The notes under the pieces were generated by a model. That model was not told where the DNA came from, ran no database searches, and saw only the letters and a list, made by a program, of their open reading frames with translations. 13,598 nt of DNA from JAZDIT01 sp043804755 (GTDB taxonomy: Bacteria; Patescibacteriota; Minisyncoccia; Minisyncoccales; JAQTPW01). Position numbers and translations under genes: made by a program. Position 1 is the stretch's first letter, and each line of letters starts with the position of its first letter. The stretch spans positions 1 to 13,598 of the forward strand of contig JAZDIT010000020.1 in assembly GCA_043804755.1 (NCBI GenBank). The letters are read 5' to 3'. Below, one piece after another: positions 1 to 6,268 of the stretch.

Positions 1-46
1 CGGAGCAAAAATCATTGACAATACCATAAAAAGTGGTATTGTTTTA
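1..46 (+). repeat. Truncated intergenic module with hairpin (copy R0, left edge)
   Basis: The window opens with CGGAGCAAAAATC, which matches the 3' half of the dispersed box described at 1514-1588 and elsewhere (CGGAG followed by an A-rich stretch). It is followed by a 9-bp perfect hairpin, ACAATACCA (18-26) with TGGTATTGT (34-42), and a short T-run. It probably ends transcription of a gene lying left of the window. The match to the box is short, so membership of the family is an inference. Confidence 0.45.
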
Positions 47-125
47 ATACTTACGTACTTTGAAAAAAATATGACTTAAGGTCATTTTATATAGGATTAA
101 AAATCATAAAAAAATAATATAGGAA

Positions 126-132
126 AAGGAGG
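126..132 (+). promoter_or_regulatory. Strong ribosome binding site for the 142 gene
   Basis: AAGGAGG lies 9 nt before the ATG at 142 and fixes this start. Most genes in the window have no such site, so this marks the gene as one of a small class of canonically initiated messages. I see no convincing -35/-10 pair in the very AT-rich DNA at 50-125. Confidence 0.8.
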
Positions 133-141
133 TATATACCG

Positions 142-957
142 ATGGGAAATCCGTTAACTGTACTGCAAGAAACGGTTGTCCAGAAACTAGAAGGAGGAGT
201 TAAGGGTAGTAAATTTCCGACTATGCACGATTACTTTGACGGAATTTATGGTCACGACGATGTCCCGCCAGAGAAAATCCCGGCGCTGAAAGAAGAGTTT
301 CTCCAAATAACCAAGGCTTTTTGCGAGGGGATGGAGCTGGTTTCTTCAACCGTAACCGTAAGCGTTCCAACACATAATACCGGTTACTCGCCGCTTTTCG
401 GAGTCCCGGTTGAAAAAGATTCCTATGAGACAATAGGACATGTGCTCAACGAGTCAATCGACCAGTGCACCCTCGCCATTATCTTAGGATGCGGCTTTGG
501 TAAGTATTCTGCGCCTTCCGAGAAACTGCAGGAAGCCATGGAACAGCTCAAGGAAAGTGTTGAGAGGGTTTTTCTGCCGGGCCCGAACGGTGCGGTGGAA
601 GCACTTATCTTGGCTTACGACTCCAATAACAACATTAAATATGGCAGAATTGCCGAGGGGATGTGGAGTCCCTATCGGGTTGTCGGACTCGTCTCGGTGC
701 AGGAATCCATTCTGGGATTCGACGCTACTATGGATTACGGAACGGGCGTGTGGAAATTCAACAAAATCGGTTTTGATTGTTTCCTGGAGCTGGCGGAGAA
801 ATCATCTTTGTTTCCCGGAGCTTATAAAAAAATAACTGGCAAGGATTATAATCCGACGGAAGTTCAGAAACCCGAACCCACGCTTATTAGCTGGCTAACG
901 GAATCTAAGGCTTTCCAGCAAAACATCGGCAGGGCTTGCAAGCGCTGGACGAATTAA
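142..957 (+). CDS. Hypothetical protein, 271 aa, family not recognised
   Basis: I do not recognise this protein. It is soluble in appearance, with no signal peptide or membrane helix, mixed alpha/beta composition and five cysteines (C61, C109, C117, C213, C266). C109 and C117 flank a hydrophobic strand ending in a GCGFGK turn that is too short to be a Walker A motif. A helical stretch at about 122-143 is charged, and the C-terminus is basic (RACKRW). The start is set by AAGGAGG nine bases upstream. The gene stands alone, with a hairpin before it and a strong terminator 54 bp after its stop. GC content is higher than in the flanks, as expected of real coding DNA. No function can be inferred from the neighbours. 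The reading frame is long and well initiated, so I am confident it is a gene but not of what it does. Confidence 0.85.
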   Translation: MGNPLTVLQETVVQKLEGGVKGSKFPTMHDYFDGIYGHDDVPPEKIPALKEEFLQITKAFCEGMELVSSTVTVSVPTHNTGYSPLFGVPVEKDSYETIGHVLNESIDQCTLAIILGCGFGKYSAPSEKLQEAMEQLKESVERVFLPGPNGAVEALILAYDSNNNIKYGRIAEGMWSPYRVVGLVSVQESILGFDATMDYGTGVWKFNKIGFDCFLELAEKSSLFPGAYKKITGKDYNPTEVQKPEPTLISWLTESKAFQQNIGRACKRWTN

Positions 958-1011
958 AGTCTCGGAGAAACGATTTCTAACCCACGGATTATTCAATCAA
1001 CCACATTAACG

Positions 1012-1050
1012 GAGGCCGCCCCTAAAGGAAACGGCCTCTTTTTATTTTTC
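1012..1050 (+). terminator. Intrinsic terminator after the 142 gene
   Basis: A 7-bp perfect stem, GAGGCCG (1012-1018) with CGGCCTC (1032-1038), is followed by a T-rich tail to 1049. The 13-nt loop is A-rich. Confidence 0.9.
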
Positions 1051-1053
1051 CAG

Positions 1054-1127
1054 ACAGGTTCTAACCCCAGTAGTAGAACCTGTGGGTTCACTACGGGGCA
1101 GGCATCGTCCCGCAGGCGGAGCCAATA
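1054..1127 (+). repeat. Dispersed intergenic box carrying an inserted hairpin (copy R1)
   Basis: The outer parts match the family box: ACAGGTTCTAA at 1054-1064 and TCGTCCCGCAGGCGGAGCCA at 1105-1124. Between them sits extra DNA absent from the other copies. It forms a 14-bp hairpin of CCCC, GTAGT and GAACC (1065-1080) with GGTTC, ACTAC and GGGG (1085-1098), a TGTG loop and two unpaired A residues on the left side. A competing 10-bp stem, ACAGGTTCTA (1054-1063) with TAGAACCTGT (1074-1083), shares bases with it, so the two folds exclude each other. Confidence 0.75.
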
Positions 1128-1149
1128 AATTTCAAGTTTATGAAGAGAC

Positions 1150-1177
1150 TTGATTTTTTTGTTAAAAGTTGTATAAC
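1150..1177 (+). promoter_or_regulatory. Putative sigma-70-type promoter for the 1208 gene
   Basis: TTGATT (1150-1155) and TATAAC (1172-1177) are 16 bp apart, with TTG directly before the -10. The same layout and much of the spacer recur at 7363 and 13064, which supports real function. The predicted start near 1184 gives a leader of about 24 nt. Confidence 0.7.
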
Positions 1178-1207
1178 AAAAATACGAAGAAAAAGGAGGG
1201 TAGAACT

Positions 1208-1441
1208 TTGAAAAAAATGACAAAGGCCAAAACTATTATTGAAGTTTTGTTTCGTAGAGATGTTTTCGAGGAAAGGGCAAAAGCAGTCTTAAAAAACTTA
1301 GGATTTCCTAATCCGACGGTTGGTCAATTCGGAGGAGCAGTTAAACTTAGAATATCTGTTCAATCTAAAAAACTGAATCAACACATTGAAAAAATCGAGA
1401 AGCAAAAGCTCGTAGAAGGGGCAAGAGAAATGCCTGGTTAG
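1208..1441 (+). CDS. Small basic hypothetical protein, 77 aa, TTG start
   Basis: I do not recognise this protein. AAGGAGGG ends at 1200, 7 nt before TTG 1208 but 16 nt before the first downstream ATG (1217), so TTG is the better start. An ATG exists upstream at 1169, but it lies inside the predicted promoter and can be set aside. The product is lysine-rich, with an N-terminal helix (about residues 8-28, IIEVLFRRDVFEERAKAVL), a GFPNPTVGQFGG segment resembling a turn and strand, and a C-terminal charged helix (about 53-68). This could be a small nucleic-acid-binding or ribosome-associated protein, but nothing proves it. It is monocistronic, with its own promoter and a strong terminator 30 bp after the TAG stop. 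It is one of only two intact genes here ending in TAG. Confidence 0.75.
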   Translation: MKKMTKAKTIIEVLFRRDVFEERAKAVLKNLGFPNPTVGQFGGAVKLRISVQSKKLNQHIEKIEKQKLVEGAREMPG

Positions 1442-1471
1442 TTACCAAGTAAGTATTTCAATAAACGAGTT

Positions 1472-1514
1472 AAGGCGGTGTGACATTCTATGTTCTACAC
1501 CGCCTTTTAATTTC
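1472..1514 (+). terminator. Intrinsic terminator after the 1208 gene
   Basis: A 10-bp perfect stem, AAGGCGGTGT (1472-1481) with ACACCGCCTT (1497-1506), is followed by a T-rich tail. Confidence 0.88.
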
Positions 1515-1588
1515 CCAAACAGGTTCGAACGTCATCCACCATGCAGAGCCAACAAAGAATCGCCAATCAGGCGGTTTTTTGGTAGAAT
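1514..1588 (+). repeat. Composite intergenic module, full-length copy R2
   Basis: This is the clearest copy of the module. It runs from CAAACAGGTTCGAACGTC (1517-1534) through GCAGAGCCAA (1543-1552) to a hairpin CGCC (1561-1564) with GGCG (1570-1573), then six T (1575-1580). It ends in the extended -10 TGGTAGAAT (1580-1588). Positions 1553-1588 (36 nt) are identical to 5342-5377. The T-run of the hairpin flows directly into the TG of the extended -10, so terminator and promoter share bases. Confidence 0.85.
1580..1588 (+). promoter_or_regulatory. Extended -10 promoter giving a leaderless start
   Basis: TGGTAGAAT matches TGnTATAAT with one difference. Only six bases separate it from the ATG at 1595, so the expected transcription start falls on or next to the start codon. 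No ribosome binding site is present, which fits a leaderless message. Confidence 0.65.
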
Positions 1589-1594
1589 GGGAAA

Positions 1595-3298
1595 ATGAAA
1601 ACAAAAATTTTAATCATTTTAATAATTTTAGTTATTGTAATAAGTGGAGGAATTTTAGTTTGGCAATATCAACAGAAACTAAAAGAAAAACCAATAGAAG
1701 AGCAGACAGAAGAGCATGCGAGCAATTCTGGAGAAACTAGCGTGGAGTCCGGCGCCCCCATTCATGTGCCAGACGGATATGTTGCATCAAATATTTTCAC
1801 TTCTGCATTAGTGGCGCCCTGGGATCTGGCCTTTGGACCTGATGGCGACCTTTATGTCGCTGAGTTTACCGGCAGCAGGATTTCTAAGGTAACTTCTAAC
1901 GGCTCTGTATCTACCTATTTGGAAATACCTGAATCGTTCAGGAGCACAGCCAGAAGTCTTGCGTTCAGCCCCTCAGGCGATTTGTATGTTGTCATGTCCA
2001 ACGGCGGACTGGGGGATTTTAACGGAATCCTCAGGATCTCCACAGACAAAACTGTAAGTGTACTTTCCGAAATTGGCGGTGTGGAACAGTTAGCCATAGG
2101 CTTCTCCGGAGACATCTTTGTCGCAGGGGCAGGCGAGGTCTTTAGGATTACTCCAGATGGTGTGCTCACAACTTTTGTGTCAGGGCTCTCGTTTCCTTCT
2201 GACATTGAATTTGGGCCATCGGGCGATATGTTTGTCTTTGAAGCAGGCATAGGCGAAATATCCAGAATCGCGCCCGACGGCGGAAGAACTATCTTTGCCT
2301 CGGGATTTGCCAAACAGATTTCATACATGGCTTTTGATGCCCGGGGCAACCTGCACCTGAATGATCGCTCCCCCGGGGAATTTTACAGTGTTACTCCGGC
2401 TGGCACAGTAGCCGCCCCAACGCATCTCTCTTTTCTAGTACCCGGTTGTTATAATGATATGACTTTCGACTCCTCGGGGAATCTGTACGTTGCAGACGGC
2501 ACAGGCTCGAGGATAATCAAGGTTCTTCCTGACAGCACAGCCAGCGTTTTCGTCGATGGATTTATGTCAACAGGTTTGGCTATGAGCCCTTCCGGAGATG
2601 TTTATACAATCGATACAGCCTCTTTACGAGGGGATCCTCCATCCACAGACATCATCAAAGTGCTGCCCGACAAGACAACCTTTGCCACTATATCGGGCAC
2701 GGCTTCGGATATAGACTTCAGTGCAGCCGGAGACATGTATGTTGCTGTATTTGACAGAGACATGATATTGAAAATCAATCCGAACGGCGAGGTCAGCACA
2801 TTTGTGACAAGACTGCACGGCCCTGGGCGCCTGGCTTTCGGCAAGTCGGGCGACTTGTTTGTATTAGAAAGCCGCAACGGCAACGTACTGAGAATTACCC
2901 CTGAAGGCGAGATATCAACCTTTGCCACAGGCTTTGGAGACATTACGACAGGGTCTTTGTATGGAGGTCTGGCTGTTGACTCTGCGGGAAACGTCTTCGT
3001 TGGCTCCATGGGCAAGAACAACACAATCTATGAGATTTTTCCAAACGGGACTGTAACGACTTTTGCCAGCGGCGTCAGTGATGAGGGGTACTGGGATTTT
3101 GGGGACATAGCTGTATGTTCAAACGGAGAAATCTTTGCAACAGAAGCAGGTAGAGGCAGATTATTTAAGGTCACTTCTGAGGGGGTCACGCTCTTTGCCA
3201 CAGGTTTGACAAACGATGCCCACAGCGTAACGTGCGGTCCTTCTGGCGAACTTTTCATTGGTAGGGCGGGAAGTATAGTGAAAATTTCAGCTAGATAA
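1595..3298 (+). CDS. Membrane-anchored NHL/SMP-30-like beta-propeller protein, 567 aa
   Basis: Residues 4-23 form one hydrophobic helix after MKTK, with no obvious cleavage site. They probably anchor the protein with the rest outside the cell. A charged linker (about 24-58) follows. From about residue 75 to the end there are some 12 imperfect repeats of 38-47 residues, each with the pattern (D/A)-(I/L)-A-F-x-P-S-G-D-(L/M)-(Y/F)-V-A ... I-x-(K/R)-(V/I)-x-P-(D/N)-G ... STFASG. This is typical of NHL/SMP-30/virginiamycin-B-lyase-like propellers. Since NHL domains usually have six blades, twelve repeats suggest two propellers in tandem. Such domains bind proteins or ligands or act as lactonases. 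No catalytic residues can be assigned, so an adhesion or binding role is only an inference. GC content is clearly higher than in the genes just downstream. The start is set by the leaderless promoter at 1580. A small membrane-protein gene follows after 5 nt. Confidence 0.9.
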   Translation: MKTKILIILIILVIVISGGILVWQYQQKLKEKPIEEQTEEHASNSGETSVESGAPIHVPDGYVASNIFTSALVAPWDLAFGPDGDLYVAEFTGSRISKVTSNGSVSTYLEIPESFRSTARSLAFSPSGDLYVVMSNGGLGDFNGILRISTDKTVSVLSEIGGVEQLAIGFSGDIFVAGAGEVFRITPDGVLTTFVSGLSFPSDIEFGPSGDMFVFEAGIGEISRIAPDGGRTIFASGFAKQISYMAFDARGNLHLNDRSPGEFYSVTPAGTVAAPTHLSFLVPGCYNDMTFDSSGNLYVADGTGSRIIKVLPDSTASVFVDGFMSTGLAMSPSGDVYTIDTASLRGDPPSTDIIKVLPDKTTFATISGTASDIDFSAAGDMYVAVFDRDMILKINPNGEVSTFVTRLHGPGRLAFGKSGDLFVLESRNGNVLRITPEGEISTFATGFGDITTGSLYGGLAVDSAGNVFVGSMGKNNTIYEIFPNGTVTTFASGVSDEGYWDFGDIAVCSNGEIFATEAGRGRLFKVTSEGVTLFATGLTNDAHSVTCGPSGELFIGRAGSIVKISAR

Positions 3299-3303
3299 AA
3301 ATA

Positions 3304-3516
3304 ATGAAAGATAATAAAAGTATGAAAAAGAAAATTTTAATTATTTTAATAGTTTTGATTGTTTTAGGTATAGGCGGATTTTTTATATATAAGTTTACCG
3401 ACCAAAGCAATTTAGGCTTATTCACTTTAATATCCGCAATTGTTCTTGGAATAATACTTGGGATAATTGAAATTGCAGAACGGGTTAAAAAATTAAATAA
3501 TAAATTTAATTTCTAA
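3304..3516 (+). CDS. Small two-helix membrane protein, 70 aa
   Basis: No known family is recognised. Two hydrophobic helices are visible, at about residues 9-28 and 37-57, joined by a short polar loop (KFTDQSNLG). A basic C-terminus (ERVKKLNNKFNF) follows, so both ends are likely cytoplasmic. The first ATG is 5 nt after the propeller stop. A second ATG at 3322 has GATAAT (3310-3315) six bases before it, so a shorter 64-aa leaderless product is possible. The first 25 or so codons (MKKKILIILIVLIVLGIGG) resemble the start of the propeller protein (MKTKILIILIILVIVISGG) at both protein and DNA level. That may mean a shared membrane signal or just similar AT-rich coding of hydrophobic residues. The DNA from here to 4056 is much more AT-rich than the propeller gene, suggesting a different origin. 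Confidence 0.6.
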   Translation: MKDNKSMKKKILIILIVLIVLGIGGFFIYKFTDQSNLGLFTLISAIVLGIILGIIEIAERVKKLNNKFNF

Positions 3517-3531
3517 AATTAAAATTTTATA

Positions 3532-4056
3532 ATGACATCTAAATTACCCGAAAAACCAAAGCTAGGATTATATATAGACGATTCGAATCTTTATTATGCA
3601 GCGAAAAATGCTGGCTGGAAAGTTGATTATTAAAAGCTATATAAGTGGGTTGCGCAAAACAGTACAATAGTCCGTGCTAAATATTTTATGGGAATACCCG
3701 AATGGGAACCAGCGAAATCAATCAATAAAGTTTTAGCAAAATATTATAAAAGTATTGGATATGAAATAATTGAGAAACCATTAAAAAAAATTAAAGATAA
3801 AAATAAATGCAATTTTGATGTAGAAATGCACGACGAGATAATGAAAGATTTAAAAGATTTAGATATCGTCTATTTAGCTAGCGGAGACAGTGATTTTCTA
3901 AGAACAAAGGAAAATATTTTAAAAGAAGGTAAATGAATAAAGTTTTTAGTATATAAAGATTACTGCTGCTGGGAGGTAAGAGCATCTTGGCATATATTTT
4001 TTGATGATATAAAAGAAGATATCATTAAAACTTCTATTCCTGTTTCAAGGCCTTGA
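3532..4056 (+). pseudogene. NYN-domain (LabA/DUF88-type) nuclease gene broken by two stops
   Basis: Read in one uninterrupted frame from ATG 3532 to TGA 4054, the translation is a NYN (PIN-like) ribonuclease domain of about 174 residues. The three acidic motifs of the family are visible: LYIDDSNLYYAA near the start, NFDVEMHDEI in the middle, and YLASGDSDF later. NYN proteins are metal-dependent RNases related to LabA and YacP. Two in-frame stops interrupt it: TAA at 3631-3633 (DY*KLYKW, one G-to-T change from GAA) and TGA at 3934-3936 (EGK*IKFLVYKD, one change from GGA). No frameshift is present and the acidic residues remain, so inactivation looks recent, or a sequencing error or readthrough is involved. 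From ATG 3688 an 82-aa fragment could still be made, lacking the first aspartate. The gene is strongly AT-rich compared with its neighbours. Confidence 0.8.
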
Positions 4057-4120
4057 CAAGCTTTTTTAATGGTATAAGATAGAAGTAGGTTAATTCGCCA
4101 GGCCTTGTGCCTGGTTTTTT
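4053..4120 (+). promoter_or_regulatory. Consensus promoter followed at once by a terminator
   Basis: TTGACA (4053-4058) and a -10 at TATAAG (4073-4078) or TAAGAT (4075-4080, 16-bp spacer) overlap the end of the NYN pseudogene. A strong terminator follows: CCAGGC (4098-4103) with GCCTGG (4109-4114) and six T (4115-4120). Any transcript would be only about 35 nt long. A second TTGACA lies at 4123-4128 with TATCAA at 4147-4152 (18-bp spacer). Confidence 0.55.
4098..4120 (+). terminator. Intrinsic terminator
   Basis: A 6-bp GC-rich stem, CCAGGC (4098-4103) with GCCTGG (4109-4114), has a 5-nt loop and six T directly after. It would end transcription coming from the propeller, membrane-protein and NYN stretch. 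Confidence 0.85.
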
Positions 4121-4154
4121 CGTTGACACAGATTCATCACCAATGGTATCAACC

Positions 4155-4185
4155 GGGTTTTGACATCATCGCATAGACGGAGTCA
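4155..4185 (+). repeat. Diverged copy of the intergenic box (R3)
   Basis: GGGTTTTGACATCATCGC (4155-4172) followed by ATAGACGGAGTCA (4173-4185) aligns base for base with copy R7 at 6773-6803 (GGTTCTGACGTCGTCCCGTA, then GGCGGAGTAA). Nearly all differences are transitions. No hairpin or promoter follows directly, because copy R4 begins 12 nt later. Confidence 0.65.
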
Positions 4186-4196
4186 TATTCATAAAA

Positions 4197-4271
4197 TAGG
4201 TTCTAATGTCGTCCACGACGTGGAGTTGAGAATTCCAACTAATTGCTATTTAGGCGATTTTTTGGCAGGAT
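4197..4271 (+). repeat. Composite intergenic module, decayed copy R4
   Basis: The box TAGGTTCTAATGTCGTCC (4197-4214) and ACGACGTGGAG (4215-4225) is identical to copy R6 at 6116 except for one base. It contains the palindrome GTCGT-CC-ACGAC. A weak hairpin follows, ATTGC (4242-4246) with GCGAT (4254-4258, one G-T pair), then a T-run to 4263. The expected extended -10 is degraded to TGGCAGGAT-like sequence (4263-4271), so promoter function is doubtful in this copy. Confidence 0.75.
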
Positions 4272-4315
4272 AAGGTAAAGGTCAATAAGTTTAATTTTTT
4301 TTATAAAAATAAATT

Positions 4316-5314
4316 ATGAAAAAGATTTTCATCATTTTAGTAATAGGAGGTGTAGTTTTGGGTTTGGTCGGGATTTCCCAGGCAAAACCAACATATCAGC
4401 CGACAAAGCCGATACCTGCCAACGATATTCATATAGTTAAGAAAATTCCAGTATCAGATGAAATAACGAAGGGAAAGCCAACTTCTCCTTCTGGCGGGGG
4501 AAAAGTTTATTCGGGAGCCGCAACTGGAGTTTTAGGAGCAGGAGCAACAGGCAATAAATACGCCGTGGTAATTGGAATCTGCGATTATCCAGGAACCGAT
4601 TACGACCTTTGCACTTCAGATGGAGATTCCTACAATATGTACAATACTCTAAGACTGTATGGATATGACCCAGCCAACATCTATTGGTACAGAGATATGG
4701 GTTATGACCCTAATAATTATGGAGTTGATGGAGCTCCTACTCGGCAGAACATTATCAATGCCATTGAATCTATAAAAGCAGGAGCAACAGCCAATGACGA
4801 GGTAGTGTTCTTTTTCAGCGGACACGGAGCAGATGGCAAGATTGACGACGTTGGCAGTGAGGACATAGATGAGGCAATTGTTGTCCACGATGATGATGGA
4901 AGAATTGATGCTGATGGTTCTGCAGATTTGGATTTGATATGGGACGAAGAATTAAGAATATTATTCAGCGGATTCCTAACTTCAAGAATTGTTTTCGTCT
5001 TTGATTCCTGTCTTGCCGGCGGGATGAATGATGTGGCAGGCACCGGAAGGGTAGTGGCTATGGCGACTGAAGAAACCAAATCAGCTTACGTCTATTCAAC
5101 CGGAGTACTTGGAGAGGGAGTATTCAGCCATTATTTTGTTAAAGAAGGAATGTTTCAGGGACTAGCAGACGGAACTAATGCCCTCAAAGCATCAGATGGA
5201 ACTGTGGCTGTAGAAGAAGCTTTTGATTACGCCAAAACACACATCCCTTCTTATTTGAAAAGCAGACAAAAGCCTATCGTAAGCGACAACTTTACTAACG
5301 ACCTGCCTTTGTAA
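4316..5314 (+). CDS. Secreted caspase-like (clan CD, C14-type) cysteine peptidase, 332 aa
   Basis: A signal peptide is clear: MKK, then hydrophobic residues 4-20, ending in GISQA with likely cleavage after A23. A proline- and glycine-rich linker (about 24-78) precedes a caspase/metacaspase-type p20 domain. This begins at NKYAVVIGICDYPGTDYDL and contains the dyad histidine H170 in FFFSGHGA and the nucleophile C232 in FVFDSCLAGG. Between them (about 173-208) lies an unusually acidic insert rich in D and E, with DDDGRIDADGSAD-like stretches that could bind calcium, as in calcium-dependent metacaspases; that is inference. The substrate is unknown; acidic S1 pockets in metacaspases favour Arg/Lys. 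Being exported, it more likely processes surface proteins or foreign proteins than mediates cell death inside. No ribosome binding site is visible; an AT-rich -10-like TAAAAAT sits 6 nt before the ATG. The gene is flanked by repeat modules R4 and R5. Confidence 0.88.
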   Translation: MKKIFIILVIGGVVLGLVGISQAKPTYQPTKPIPANDIHIVKKIPVSDEITKGKPTSPSGGGKVYSGAATGVLGAGATGNKYAVVIGICDYPGTDYDLCTSDGDSYNMYNTLRLYGYDPANIYWYRDMGYDPNNYGVDGAPTRQNIINAIESIKAGATANDEVVFFFSGHGADGKIDDVGSEDIDEAIVVHDDDGRIDADGSADLDLIWDEELRILFSGFLTSRIVFVFDSCLAGGMNDVAGTGRVVAMATEETKSAYVYSTGVLGEGVFSHYFVKEGMFQGLADGTNALKASDGTVAVEEAFDYAKTHIPSYLKSRQKPIVSDNFTNDLPL

Positions 5315-5341
5315 TTTTTTTCTAAAGAATATTAGATAAAC

Positions 5342-5377
5342 CAAAGAATCGCCAATCAGGCGGTTTTTTGGTAGAAT
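5342..5377 (+). repeat. Hairpin-promoter half of the intergenic module (copy R5)
   Basis: These 36 nt are identical to 1553-1588. They comprise CAAAGAAT, a hairpin CGCC (5350-5353) with GGCG (5359-5362), six T (5364-5369) and the extended -10 TGGTAGAAT (5369-5377). The upstream box is missing here. The element would terminate the caspase transcript and start that of the 5409 gene, giving a leader of about 25 nt. Confidence 0.85.
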
Positions 5378-5408
5378 AAAATAAGTAATCATAAATAATT
5401 CAAGACTT

Positions 5409-6032
5409 ATGAAAGGACTGTTTCCATTAGTATTATCTTTGATTCTCTTTTGGGGAGCACAAAAATTTTATATAAAAAATCGCGGACTAAAAGAAATAAG
5501 CCCGAATTGGCATTGGGTTGGTCTGTTGCCTCTTATGTTCGGATTACTGAGCTACATTATTGCTATCACGCACTTTGTCAACCCGTGGAAATTCCAATGG
5601 GCATCATGGGGACTCCTCTTATGGGTATGTCCTCTGACAGCAGTTTTAACGGGGATAGTTTTTCTATCTTCCTCGCGCAACCGTTTTGTTATATCGGCAA
5701 TTGCGGCTTGGATTTTTAATGGTCCACTTTTGCCCGCTTTGTCCGAAAACAACCTTTCACTTCAGCAGTTCCATCATCTCGTGTCGGCCGCAGTCTTATT
5801 GGTGATTTTATACCACCTTAGAGAAATATGGAGCCCTAAGGGCATCTTATTTGGTCTGGCCGGTTTCTACGCTTTTGTGATAATCACAGTCAACCTTAGC
5901 GAGGGCGTAGTGAATTTGTTGCAACCATTCAAAGAGAGCGGACCGCCGCCGATGTGGTTGGGAATAATCTTTGCCATACTCTCGATAGCAACCTTTTTGT
6001 GGTATAAGCCGGGTTTCAAGCGTGCGAAGTAA
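5409..6032 (+). CDS. Polytopic membrane protein, 207 aa, unknown function
   Basis: I cannot assign a family. Hydrophobic segments are visible at about residues 4-18, 36-54, 66-87, 93-111, 122-137, 146-163 and 182-197, so six or seven transmembrane helices fill nearly the whole chain. The C-terminus is short and basic (KPGFKRAK), probably cytoplasmic. Histidines H35, H55, H122, H123 and H136 lie in or at the edge of helices and might bind heme or metal, though spacing alone does not show this. There is no ribosome binding site before the ATG. The nearest promoter is the extended -10 at 5369 in repeat R5. The gene is alone in its transcription unit and its context gives no functional clue. Confidence 0.75.
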   Translation: MKGLFPLVLSLILFWGAQKFYIKNRGLKEISPNWHWVGLLPLMFGLLSYIIAITHFVNPWKFQWASWGLLLWVCPLTAVLTGIVFLSSSRNRFVISAIAAWIFNGPLLPALSENNLSLQQFHHLVSAAVLLVILYHLREIWSPKGILFGLAGFYAFVIITVNLSEGVVNLLQPFKESGPPPMWLGIIFAILSIATFLWYKPGFKRAK

Positions 6033-6268
6033 AGAAACAGTGAGTAGGAAGGTGGAGTTAGTTTAAGGTTGGGCCAAAAACCGGCACCTCAAACCATTTA
6101 TTTGTAGTCTGCCAGTAGGTTCTAATGTCGTCCACGACGCGGAGCCAGTTATCCCATTCGAGACCATTTTCTCCAAAGGGGCTAAAATTTTTTGTGTCAG
6201 GTGATTTGCTTTTTGGAAATAAAAAACGCATACTCTATTTATTATTATAATAACTAATATATAAACAT
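6033..6268 (+). other. Intergenic stretch with one repeat box and an AT-rich promoter zone
   Basis: No coding frame or strong terminator is visible. The stretch contains repeat copy R6 (6116-6147) and a very AT-rich end with TATAAT at 6246-6251, about 17 nt before the ATG of the next gene. No matching -35 is clear at the usual distance. A possible second -10 (TATAAA at 6260-6265) would be too close for a normal leader. Confidence 0.5.
6116..6147 (+). repeat. Intergenic box without hairpin-promoter half (copy R6)
   Basis: TAGGTTCTAATGTCGTCC (6116-6133) and ACGACGCGGAGCCA (6134-6147) match copy R4 with one change through the GGAG. The palindrome GTCGT-CC-ACGAC is perfect. The ends GGTTC and GAGCC can also pair (one G-T), enclosing the inner hairpin. 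The CGCC/GGCG hairpin and TGGTAGAAT seen in R2, R5 and R7 are absent. Confidence 0.75.

Noticed and set aside
1519..1550. tRNA 3' end or T-arm remnant (GGTTCGAAC followed later by GAGCCA)
   Set aside because: No complementary T-stem, acceptor stem or anticodon arm is present, and other copies have GGTTCTAA or GGTTCTGA.
1480..1740. 86-aa ORF overlapping the propeller start
   Set aside because: It runs through a terminator and repeat R2, then in the wrong frame over the propeller gene; no homology-like features.
1915..3258. Several long open frames on the minus strand of the propeller gene
   Set aside because: They mirror the repeat pattern of the + strand gene and show only low-complexity Ser/Pro composition.
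3934..3936. TGA read as glycine (as in Absconditabacteria/Gracilibacteria)
   Set aside because: The expected residue is Gly and no intact gene here ends in TGA, but none of the long intact genes has an internal TGA, which would be frequent under that code. The same pseudogene also has a TAA.
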